Source of the DNA: Pseudomonadota bacterium
GTDB lineage: Bacteria > Pseudomonadota > Gammaproteobacteria > Acidithiobacillales > Acidithiobacillaceae
Length of the DNA stretch: 7,855 nt
Assembly (NCBI GenBank): GCA_021839095.1
Contig: JAKCBU010000039.1
Location: 1 to 7,855 of the forward strand
Reading direction: 5' to 3'
Shown: piece by piece, positions 1-6,497 of the stretch
Layout: the number at the start of each line of letters is the position of its first letter
Position numbering within the stretch: the first letter of the stretch is position 1
The notes under the pieces: generated by a model
Databases searched by the model: none
Told to the model about the DNA's origin: nothing
Seen by the model: only the letters and a program-made list of their open reading frames with translations
Position numbers and translations under genes: made by a program

Positions 1-18
1 AAAGCGGAGCGGAGGGGC

Positions 19-1542
19 ATGAAGGTCAACCCAGTATTACTGGTAATTTTTGATGGCTTCGGCCTCAACCCCAATCGCGCCTTCAATGGCTGGGCACTGG
101 CGCACACGCCGCATCTCGATCACTACTTCGCCAGCTTTCCTCATACCGCCCTGCAAGCTTCGGGGCGGGCGGTGGGCCTGCCAGACGGACAATTCGGCAA
201 TTCGGAGGTGGGTCACCTCACCCTGGGTTCGGGACGGGTCCTTCTGCAGGATCTGGTGCGCATTTCCGATAGCCTGGAGGACGGCAATTTTGCGCGGATT
301 CCGGCTTGGCAGGATATGCTCAGGGACGCCAAACGCCTGCATCTGGTAGGCATGGTCTCCGATGGTGGCGTGCACTCTCATATCGATCATCTGCTGGGCA
401 TTTTGCCACTGACAGTGGCTGCAGGTGTGGAACCGGTTATCCACATGATTACGGACGGCCGGGATACAGCGCCGCAGTGTGCCGATCTCTACGCCCGTCA
501 GGTGGAAGAAATCCTGCACAAGCTGGGCCAGGGGCGCATTGCCACCGTCTGCGGGCGTTATACGGCCATGGACCGTGCCGGCTACTGGGATCGGACGGAA
601 AAGGCCTGGGCCGCCCTGCTGCGCGGCGAAGGGCTCACTGCAGATACCGCTGAAGCGGCCATTCACAGTGCCTGGAAGCGCGGTGAGGGAGACGAGTTCA
701 TTTCGCCCACCGTCATTGGTGATCCGCAGCAAAACCGTATTGCCGCCGACGAGCCTGTCTTCTTTTTCAACTTTCGCTCGGATCGCATGCGCCAGCTCAG
801 CGCCGCCATCGCCATGCCGGCCTTCGCCCACTTCGACCGCCGTGGCGAGTCTGCCAGGCGTGCCCTGTGCATGGCTTCCTACGACGACGAGTACCCGTTC
901 CCGGTACTGTTTCCCCCGGAAATTCCCGTCAAGGTCCTGGCCGAAGTGGTCAGCGACGCGGGACAGCAACAGTTCCATTGTGCCGAGACCGAGAAATACG
1001 CCCATGTGACCTATTTTTTCAATGGCGGCCGGGAAGACCCCTTTCCCGGCGAGGATCGCGAGATCATCCCCTCGCCGCAGGTGGCCACTTACGACCTGAA
1101 GCCGGAAATGAGTGCCTCCCAGGTGGCGGACCGCATCATCGCGGCCCTGGAGAGCGGCAAGTATGCCTTTGTACTGGTGAACTTCGCCAATGGCGACATG
1201 GTCGGGCATACCGCCAAAATCCCCGCCATCCTGCGCGCGGTGGAAACCCTCGACCTGCAGTTTCACCGGGTGCTGCAGGCGGCGCAGCGGCAAGGCTTCA
1301 AGGTCATTCTCACCGCCGATCACGGCAACTGCGACGAAATGGTGGACCCGGTGACGGGTGAGCCACACACCCAGCATACGGTGTATCCGGTGCCCATGCT
1401 GCTGATTGGCGAACCGGGCGTGCACCTGGGTATTGGTCGTGGTACCGCCGATATCGCCCCCACCATCCTGGAGCTCATGGGTCTGCCACAGCCCAAAGAA
1501 ATGACGGGACATAGCATCCTCCTCAAAAACCGGCCCGTCTGA
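19..1542 (+). CDS. gpmI: 2,3-bisphosphoglycerate-independent phosphoglycerate mutase
   Basis: This enzyme interconverts 3-phosphoglycerate and 2-phosphoglycerate in the cytoplasm through a phosphoserine intermediate, using two divalent metal ions (usually Mn). The 507-residue length fits the family (about 510). Visible metal and active-site motifs are FDGFG with D12, FGNSEVGH with the phosphorylated serine S62, GVHSH around H119, DGRDT at 146-150, RYTAMDRAGYWDR near 185, NFRSDR at 251-256, GDMVGHT with D393 and H397, ADHGN with D434 and H435, and PHT with H450. Nothing catalytic is missing; a small oddity is ANGDMVGHT where ANPDMVGHT is usual. The ATG has a GGAGG at 11-15, only 3 bases upstream, with a second GGAG at 6-9 at a better distance. 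It lies 35 bases before the AhpD-like gene and may be the first gene of the transcript, though only 18 upstream bases are visible. In an autotroph it would draw Calvin-cycle 3-phosphoglycerate toward pyruvate. Confidence 0.97.
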   Translation: MKVNPVLLVIFDGFGLNPNRAFNGWALAHTPHLDHYFASFPHTALQASGRAVGLPDGQFGNSEVGHLTLGSGRVLLQDLVRISDSLEDGNFARIPAWQDMLRDAKRLHLVGMVSDGGVHSHIDHLLGILPLTVAAGVEPVIHMITDGRDTAPQCADLYARQVEEILHKLGQGRIATVCGRYTAMDRAGYWDRTEKAWAALLRGEGLTADTAEAAIHSAWKRGEGDEFISPTVIGDPQQNRIAADEPVFFFNFRSDRMRQLSAAIAMPAFAHFDRRGESARRALCMASYDDEYPFPVLFPPEIPVKVLAEVVSDAGQQQFHCAETEKYAHVTYFFNGGREDPFPGEDREIIPSPQVATYDLKPEMSASQVADRIIAALESGKYAFVLVNFANGDMVGHTAKIPAILRAVETLDLQFHRVLQAAQRQGFKVILTADHGNCDEMVDPVTGEPHTQHTVYPVPMLLIGEPGVHLGIGRGTADIAPTILELMGLPQPKEMTGHSILLKNRPV

Positions 1543-1577
1543 AAGCACTTTCCTATCGGAATTAAGGAGAACACGTT
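1543..1577 (+). other. gap between gpmI and the AhpD-like gene, with strong RBS
   Basis: This is the only true gap between genes in the first 6.4 kb. It carries AAGGAG at 1564-1569, 8 bases before the ATG at 1578, a near-ideal Shine-Dalgarno. I see no convincing -35/-10 pair and no hairpin with a T tract, so read-through from gpmI into the following genes is the simplest reading. A promoter inside the end of gpmI cannot be excluded. Confidence 0.6.
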
Positions 1578-1928
1578 ATGAGTGCCAACGATCGCATCAA
1601 CGAAATCGCTCAGCTCACCGAACGTCTCAAAGACAAGTATCCCGCCGAAATCAATGCGTTCCTCGGTTTTATGGGGAAGACCGAGGGTAATCCGGCCCTG
1701 GGCAAGGCGCAGAAGGAACTGATCAATGTAGCATTGTCCGTTGCCGCCCAATGTGAATGGTGTATCGCGCTCCATGTCAAAGGCGCCGTAACCGCCGGAG
1801 CGACTCGCGATGAAATCATGAGTGCAGGCTTTTTGGCAGTGCTCATGCATGGCGGCCCGGCGCTCATGTATCTGGTGCGCCTGACCGAGGCCGTCGATGC
1901 GTTTTTGCCGGAAGAAAGCCATGGATAG
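1578..1928 (+). CDS. AhpD-like / carboxymuconolactone decarboxylase-family redox protein
   Basis: This is a small (116 aa) all-alpha protein of the AhpD/CMD family, cytoplasmic, with no signal peptide. The core QCEWCIALH gives C59-x-x-C62-x3-H66, and E47 sits 12 residues before C59. The same spacing is found for the Glu-Cys-Cys-His proton relay of Mycobacterium tuberculosis AhpD (E118, C130, C133, H137, from memory). This makes a thiol-disulfide or peroxidase role more likely than true decarboxylation of carboxymuconolactone, for which no pathway genes are visible. In mycobacteria AhpD takes electrons from a lipoyl-bearing E2 and passes them to AhpC; here the gene overlaps pdhA by 8 bases, upstream of a lipoyl E2 gene. 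The RBS AAGGAG at 1564-1569 supports the start. Family assignment is secure; substrate and partner are inference, and it could be a generic CMD-fold protein with an unrelated role. Confidence 0.88.
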   Translation: MSANDRINEIAQLTERLKDKYPAEINAFLGFMGKTEGNPALGKAQKELINVALSVAAQCEWCIALHVKGAVTAGATRDEIMSAGFLAVLMHGGPALMYLVRLTEAVDAFLPEESHG

Positions 1929-2985
1929 GGCACAAATGACGGACATGCTCCGGGATATGTTACGCGCACGGGCTTTTGAAGAGGCGGCGGCGCAGGGCTA
2001 CGCCCAAGGTAACATCGCCGGTTTTTTGCATCTGTATCCCGGTGAAGAGGCCGTGGCGGTCGGTGTGCTGCATGCGGCAGAACCGGGCGACTATGTGGTC
2101 AGTACCTATCGCGAGCATGTTCATGCCTTGGTGCGCGGCATTCCGGCGCGGCAGATCATGGCCGAACTGCACGGCAAGAAAACCGGCATCAGCGGCGGTA
2201 TGGGCGGCTCCATGCATCTGTTTGACAAAAAGCGGCGCTTTCTGGGCGGTTACGCCATCGTCGGCGAGACCTTTCCCATCGCCTTGGGCGCGGGCTACGC
2301 CGTGGCCTACCGCAATCTGCCCGAGGCAGTGCTCTGCTTCTTCGGGGATGGCGCGGTGAATCAGGGTACTTTTCATGAGTCCCTGAACATGGCCGCCCTG
2401 TGGAAGCTTCCCATTTTTTTCATCTGCGAAAACAACCATTATCAAATCGGCACCGAGATCCACCGGCACTCCGCCATCACCGAGGTCTACAAACGCGCCT
2501 GCGCCTATGGCATCCCCGCCGAAAAGGCGGATGGCATGAACGTCATCGCCGTATATGAAGCGGCAGAGAGGGCGCTGGAGCGCATCCGCGCCGGAGACGG
2601 GCCACAGTTCCTCGAACTGGAAACCTACCGTTACCGGGGGCACTCCATGGCGGACTCCGGCAGTTATCGCCCGAATGTGGAGCTCAATGCCTACCAGGCC
2701 AACGATCCCATCGCGGCGGCAGTCCATGAGGCGGAGTATCCGTATCCCGGCATCGAGGCCGTTGCCGCAGCCAGTGCCAATAGCGTAACCCGCTTTGCCG
2801 ACCATTGCTGCCAGGAGGGGCACCTCGACGATGCGACGGTCGAGCGTATGCGCCGAGAGGTTCAGGAGGAAGTGGCAGATGCGGTGACTTTTGCCGAACA
2901 GAGCGCCGCACCGGATATGGAGGATGCCTGGAAGGCCTTCCGTTCCAACCGTCGTTTCGAAACCCTCATGGAGGTCGCGCGATGA
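1921..2985 (+). CDS. pdhA: pyruvate dehydrogenase E1 component, alpha subunit
   Basis: This is the ThDP-binding half of the heterotetrameric E1 that decarboxylates pyruvate and reductively acetylates the lipoyl group of E2. It is 354 aa from the ATG at 1921. Motifs in order are GGMGGSMHLF near 93-102, the ThDP/Mg motif GDGAVNQ at 142-148 continuing to ENNHYQIGT at 170-178, and the loop YRYRGHSMADSGSYR around H241. The order and spacing are those of PDH/acetoin dehydrogenase E1 alpha. The start at 1921 is chosen because GGAAG lies 7 bases upstream and the overlap with the preceding stop is 8 bases; an in-frame ATG at 1897 would lengthen the overlap, and one at 1936 is also possible. After DPI264 about 25 residues (265-289) appear inserted before the usual RF-x-x-x-L helix. 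Acetoin or branched-chain substrates are less likely given gpmI and ackA nearby, but cannot be excluded from sequence alone. Confidence 0.93.
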   Translation: MDRAQMTDMLRDMLRARAFEEAAAQGYAQGNIAGFLHLYPGEEAVAVGVLHAAEPGDYVVSTYREHVHALVRGIPARQIMAELHGKKTGISGGMGGSMHLFDKKRRFLGGYAIVGETFPIALGAGYAVAYRNLPEAVLCFFGDGAVNQGTFHESLNMAALWKLPIFFICENNHYQIGTEIHRHSAITEVYKRACAYGIPAEKADGMNVIAVYEAAERALERIRAGDGPQFLELETYRYRGHSMADSGSYRPNVELNAYQANDPIAAAVHEAEYPYPGIEAVAAASANSVTRFADHCCQEGHLDDATVERMRREVQEEVADAVTFAEQSAAPDMEDAWKAFRSNRRFETLMEVAR

Positions 2986-3974
2986 GCGAGATGTTTTACT
3001 GGCAGGCGTTGAACCGCGCCATGGATGCCGAGATGGCCGCTGACGAAACCGTGCTGACCCTGGGGGAGGATGTGGGTCTTTATGGCGGCACCTACCGGGT
3101 CACGGAAGGCCTCATGGCCAAATACGGCGAATGGCGGGTGCGTGACACTCCCATTTCCGAGAACAGCTTTACCGGCCTCGGGGTGGGCGCTGCAATGCTG
3201 GGCCTGCGCCCGGTGGTGGAGATCATGACCATCAACTTCGCGCTCTTCGCCATGGACGCCATCGTCAACATGGCGGCAAAGATCCCTTTCATGTCCGGGG
3301 GACAGTTTCCCATGCCGCTGACCATCCGCATGCCCGGCGGCATCGCCAAACAGTTAGGTGCCCAGCATTCGCAACGGCTGGAGCATATGTTGATGAACGT
3401 GCCCGGCCTGCGCATGGTGGTTCCCGCCACTCCGCAGGATGCCTACTGGCAGTTGCGCCAGGCCATCCGCAGCGATGATCCTGTAATCGTTCTGGAGCAT
3501 GAGTTGCTCTATTTCAGCAAGGGGAGAGTAGACGAAATGGTACCGGCTCCACCCGTCCATCAGGCGGTGGTACGGCGGCGGGGGCGGGATATCACCTGCG
3601 TCGCCTACTCGCGGATGCTGCCCCTGGCCCTGCAGGCGGCTGAGACGCTCGCCGCGGAAGGCATCGAACTCACTGTGATCGACCTGCGCAGCCTTTCACC
3701 CATCGATTGGGATACCTGCATCGCGGCAGTGGAGCAGACCCACCACTGCCTGATCGTCGAGGAGGACTGCCGCTTTGCCGGAGCCGGAGCGGAGTTCGCC
3801 GCCACCCTGCAGGAGCAGTGTTTTTATCTGCTGGATGCCCCTATCCGGCGGGTGGCGGGGATGGACATCCCCACCCCCTTCAATGGCACACTGGAGGCCG
3901 CCAGTATCCCGCGGACAGACGACGTAGTACAGGCAGCCCGGCAGATGATGGCAGGAAAGGGAGCAGCACGATGA
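2982..3974 (+). CDS. pdhB: pyruvate dehydrogenase E1 component, beta subunit
   Basis: This is the transketolase-like partner subunit that completes the E1 active site and binds the E2 core. It is 330 aa, normal for the family (about 325). Motifs are LGEDVGLYGGTYRVTEGL with E29, then DTPISENSFTGLGVGAA with E60 (the conserved Glu that activates ThDP), then GAQHSQRLEH, VPATPQDA, and the C-terminal transketolase domain with TVIDLRSLSPID and IVEED. The ATG overlaps the pdhA stop as ATGA (2982-2985), and GGAGG at 2970-2974 lies 7 bases upstream, so the start is well supported. The overlap suggests coupled translation, suiting the 1:1 stoichiometry of the E1 subunits. No disruption is seen. Confidence 0.95.
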   Translation: MSEMFYWQALNRAMDAEMAADETVLTLGEDVGLYGGTYRVTEGLMAKYGEWRVRDTPISENSFTGLGVGAAMLGLRPVVEIMTINFALFAMDAIVNMAAKIPFMSGGQFPMPLTIRMPGGIAKQLGAQHSQRLEHMLMNVPGLRMVVPATPQDAYWQLRQAIRSDDPVIVLEHELLYFSKGRVDEMVPAPPVHQAVVRRRGRDITCVAYSRMLPLALQAAETLAAEGIELTVIDLRSLSPIDWDTCIAAVEQTHHCLIVEEDCRFAGAGAEFAATLQEQCFYLLDAPIRRVAGMDIPTPFNGTLEAASIPRTDDVVQAARQMMAGKGAAR

Positions 3975-5239
3975 AAACCGCAATCACCATGCCGGTATTG
4001 TCCGACACCATGCAGACCGGCCGCCTGACGCGCTGGAACAAGTCGGTGGGTGACGCGGTAAAAAAAGGCGAGGCCGTTGCCGAGGTGGAGACCGATAAGG
4101 CGATTCTGGACGTGGAAGCCTTTTCCGATGGTTATCTCACTGGCCCTCTGGCCGCTGTGGATACGGATATCCCTGTGCGGCAGGTGATCGCTTACATCGC
4201 CGACGCGCCGGAAGCGGCACAGACGGATACGGGCGGCGCGGCCAAAACCGCCACACCACGTACACCGCCCGCTCCGCCCTCGGATGCACCCGGACCGGTT
4301 GCAGAGAAAAAGACCGCACCGCCGGATAATCTGCCACCGGCCACCTCTACGACCGCTGCAACACAAGCAGATTTCGCCTCCCTGGAGAAGCCCGCTCCCT
4401 TCCCCCAGCCGGACGTCGTTGCACCGCAAACCCCGCATGCCGATGGTTTACTGGCTTCTCCCTACGCCCGCGCCCTGGCCCGCGATCTGGAACTCGACAT
4501 CCTCCAGGTCAAAGCTGGACCCGATGGCACCATTCACGCGGCCCAGGTGCTGGCCGCAGCCCTCGCACCCCAGGATGCCGATCTGCATATGGGACCACCT
4601 TATACCATCGAACGTCCCAACATCCTGCGCGCCGCCGTCGCCCGCAACATGTCCGCTACGCGGAATACGCCCGCTTTCCTCATCAGCAGTCGCTTCGCCA
4701 TGGCGCCCCTGCATGCCGCCGCCAAGGCGACCGGACTCAGCCTGACCCTTGCTCTGAGCCGCGCCTGCGCCCTGACCGTCGCGGAAGATCCCTGGTTTAA
4801 CCACGCCTGGACCCGGGAGGGACTGGCCAAGCGCAGTCGGGTGGATATGGGCATCGCCGTAGACACCGGGAATGGACTGATTACCCCCGTGCTGCGCGAC
4901 GCAGCCAAACGGCCGCTCAAAGAACTCGCAGAGGACTGGCGCATTCTGCTGGGCAAAGTCAAAAAAGGCAGGATTTATCCGGAAGACTACCAGGGTGCGA
5001 GTTTTTACCTCTCCAATCTCGGGGTTTTCCCGCAAATAGAGCGATTCAACGCCATCGTGCCGGTGGGCGCCTCGGCCATTCTTGCCGTTGCGGCGGCGGG
5101 TAGCGACGGGCTGACCGACTTCACTCTGAGTTGCGATCACCGGGTGATTTTCGGCGCGGATGCCGCGCGTTTCCTGCAACGTCTGGGCAAGCGGCTGGAG
5201 GATCTGTCCTGGCTGGCCGGTGGCGGGGGAGAACCGTGA
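3971..5239 (+). CDS. pdhC: dihydrolipoamide acetyltransferase (E2) of pyruvate dehydrogenase
   Basis: This E2 core enzyme of 422 aa moves the acetyl group from lipoamide to CoA. Domains in order: one lipoyl domain (about 1-78) with ETDKAILDVEA and lipoylated K43; a Pro/Ala/Thr-rich flexible linker (about 80-158); a peripheral-subunit-binding domain (about 160-197, beginning LLASPYARALARDLELDI); and a catalytic domain from about 210 to the end. The catalytic motif reads SCDHRVIFGADAARF: H390 is present, but the Asp expected four residues later (DHRxxDG) is F394. The ERFNAIVPVGASAILAV stretch and the HRxxFGAD form resemble cyanobacterial and plastid E2, which carry Tyr at that place, more than classical gammaproteobacterial AceF. 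The start overlaps the pdhB stop as ATGA, with GGGAG at 3959-3963, 7 bases upstream. Only one lipoyl domain is present, against three in E. coli. No E3 gene follows. Confidence 0.93.
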   Translation: MKTAITMPVLSDTMQTGRLTRWNKSVGDAVKKGEAVAEVETDKAILDVEAFSDGYLTGPLAAVDTDIPVRQVIAYIADAPEAAQTDTGGAAKTATPRTPPAPPSDAPGPVAEKKTAPPDNLPPATSTTAATQADFASLEKPAPFPQPDVVAPQTPHADGLLASPYARALARDLELDILQVKAGPDGTIHAAQVLAAALAPQDADLHMGPPYTIERPNILRAAVARNMSATRNTPAFLISSRFAMAPLHAAAKATGLSLTLALSRACALTVAEDPWFNHAWTREGLAKRSRVDMGIAVDTGNGLITPVLRDAAKRPLKELAEDWRILLGKVKKGRIYPEDYQGASFYLSNLGVFPQIERFNAIVPVGASAILAVAAAGSDGLTDFTLSCDHRVIFGADAARFLQRLGKRLEDLSWLAGGGGEP

Positions 5240-5241
5240 GC

Positions 5242-6426
5242 ATGGCGGCAATACGCCATATTCTCTGCCTCAACAGCGGGTCGTCCTCCATCAAATTCGC
5301 CGTTTTTGCGCTGGGCGCTGCAGGAGAAGAGAGGCTCGCAGAGGGCGCCGCGGAACGCATCGGGCAGAGCATCGGACGCTTGTGGCTGCAACGGGGACAA
5401 GATCCGGTCACCGACCGGCAACTGCTCCTTTCCAATCACCAGGATGCCCTGAAAGCCGTTTTCGCAGCCCTGACCGAGGTGCAATACGCAACGCCGGACG
5501 GCGTTGGCCATCGCATCGTCTCCGGCGGACCCCGTCATCAGGCGCACTGCCTGGTGGACACCCGGGTGCTCGGTGATCTGCGCGCCTCCCTGCGCTTTGC
5601 CCCATTGCACCTGCCCGCAGAAATCGCCGCCATCGAGGCCGTACAGGCGGTGTGGCCCGGGATCCCGCAGGCCGCCTGCTTCGATACGGCCTTTCACCAG
5701 AGCATCCCGGAAGTGGCCGCCCGCCTGCCTCTGCCGCGCAATCTCTGGCATGAAGGTGTCCGTAAATACGGCTTTCATGGCCTCTCTTACGAATATATCG
5801 TCAGCCGACTCCCCGATCACGCCACCGGCAAGACCATCATCGCCCACCTGGGCAACGGCGCCAGCATGGCGGCGGTGCATAACGGCCAGTGCCGCGACAC
5901 CACCATGGGCCTCACCCCCACGGGGGGGCTGGTGATGGGTACGCGGAGCGGCGATCTCGACCCCGGCGTCCTGCTCTATCTCATGGAGGAAAAAGGCTAT
6001 AATGCTGCACAACTGGAGCGGCTCCTCAACCATTTGTCCGGGTTGCTGGGTATTTCGGCCTGCAGCGGCGACATGCAGACCCTGCTCGGGCTGCGCAATG
6101 ACGATGCCCATGCGGCGCAGGCCGTCGAGATTTTCGCCTATAGTGCGCGCAAGGCCATCGGGGGACTGATGGCGGTGCTGGGTGGACTGGACCGCCTCGT
6201 CTTTACGGGGGGCATCGGCGAACACGCCGCCGCGATCCGCTGGGCCATCTGCCGCCCCCTGACGGGACTTGGCCTGGAGATCGATCCGGTCGCCAACGAA
6301 GGTCCCGAACCGCGCATATCAGTGGCCCATAGTCCAGTGGAAATCCTCGTCATGCCCACCAATGAAGACCTGATGATCGCCCGGCATTGCCACCGGCTCC
6401 TGCCGACACAGGAGCCGCATCGTTGA
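5242..6426 (+). CDS. ackA: acetate kinase
   Basis: This cytoplasmic enzyme reversibly converts acetate and ATP to acetyl phosphate and ADP. It is 394 aa from the ATG at 5242. ASKHA-fold motifs are complete: LNSGSSSIKF (N11), GHRIVSGG (R91), FDTAFHQ (D148), KYGFHG (H179), HLGNGAS (H202), GTRSGDLDPG (R235), FTGGIGE and TNEDLMIA (E375). These match the substrate, nucleotide and metal residues of the Methanosarcina enzyme in order and near position. Two departures from the common consensus are S94 where GHRxVHGG usually has His, and TPTGGL (225-230) where TPLEGL is usual. A GTG at 5236, overlapping the pdhC stop as GTGA, is an equally plausible start giving 396 aa; GGGGGAG at 5225-5231 lies 4 bases from GTG and 10 from ATG. 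No phosphotransacetylase or phosphoketolase is visible, so the source or fate of acetyl phosphate is unknown. Propionate could also be used. Confidence 0.95.
   Translation: MAAIRHILCLNSGSSSIKFAVFALGAAGEERLAEGAAERIGQSIGRLWLQRGQDPVTDRQLLLSNHQDALKAVFAALTEVQYATPDGVGHRIVSGGPRHQAHCLVDTRVLGDLRASLRFAPLHLPAEIAAIEAVQAVWPGIPQAACFDTAFHQSIPEVAARLPLPRNLWHEGVRKYGFHGLSYEYIVSRLPDHATGKTIIAHLGNGASMAAVHNGQCRDTTMGLTPTGGLVMGTRSGDLDPGVLLYLMEEKGYNAAQLERLLNHLSGLLGISACSGDMQTLLGLRNDDAHAAQAVEIFAYSARKAIGGLMAVLGGLDRLVFTGGIGEHAAAIRWAICRPLTGLGLEIDPVANEGPEPRISVAHSPVEILVMPTNEDLMIARHCHRLLPTQEPHR
6394..6417 (+). promoter_or_regulatory. 9-bp hairpin covering a Shine-Dalgarno at the end of ackA
   Basis: A perfect inverted repeat, CGGCTCCTG (6394-6402) and CAGGAGCCG (6409-6417), surrounds a 6-base loop. 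The right arm contains AGGAG (6410-6414), 8 bases before a TTG at 6423 that overlaps the ackA stop as TTGA. Folded, the RNA would hide this ribosome site; ribosomes finishing ackA would open it. No T tract follows, so it is not a standard intrinsic terminator. The inverted repeat is seen directly; a regulatory role is inference, since the sequence also encodes the last residues of acetate kinase. Confidence 0.45.
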
Positions 6427-6497
6427 AATCCGGTAAAACGCGCCACCGCCAGACGCAGCATGCACTTCCACATCCGATACACCCAGACCACGCCAGC

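Noticed and set aside
37..1548. A 503-codon open frame on the - strand opposite gpmI, and similar long antisense frames opposite pdhA, pdhC and ackA.
   Set aside because: These mirror well-supported genes of known families and arise from GC-rich codon use that avoids stops in the complementary frame. Their translations show no recognisable domain.
1578..1928. True 4-carboxymuconolactone decarboxylase.
   Set aside because: The redox E-CxxC-H pattern is complete and no protocatechuate-pathway genes are nearby; the AhpD-like reading fits better.
2414..2420. A run of seven T in pdhA, considered as a terminator tract or slippage site.
   Set aside because: It is in the conserved coding segment leading to ENNHYQIGT, with no GC-rich hairpin before it, and the reading frame is intact.
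5998..6003. A perfect TATAAT inside ackA.
   Set aside because: No -35-like element lies about 17 bases upstream (the bases there read TCTATC), and it sits in coding sequence well before the next gene. Treated as chance.
6394..6435. Intrinsic terminator after ackA.
   Set aside because: The stem is perfect, but the bases after it (CATCGTTGAAATCC) lack a T tract, so I list it as a possible translational control element instead.
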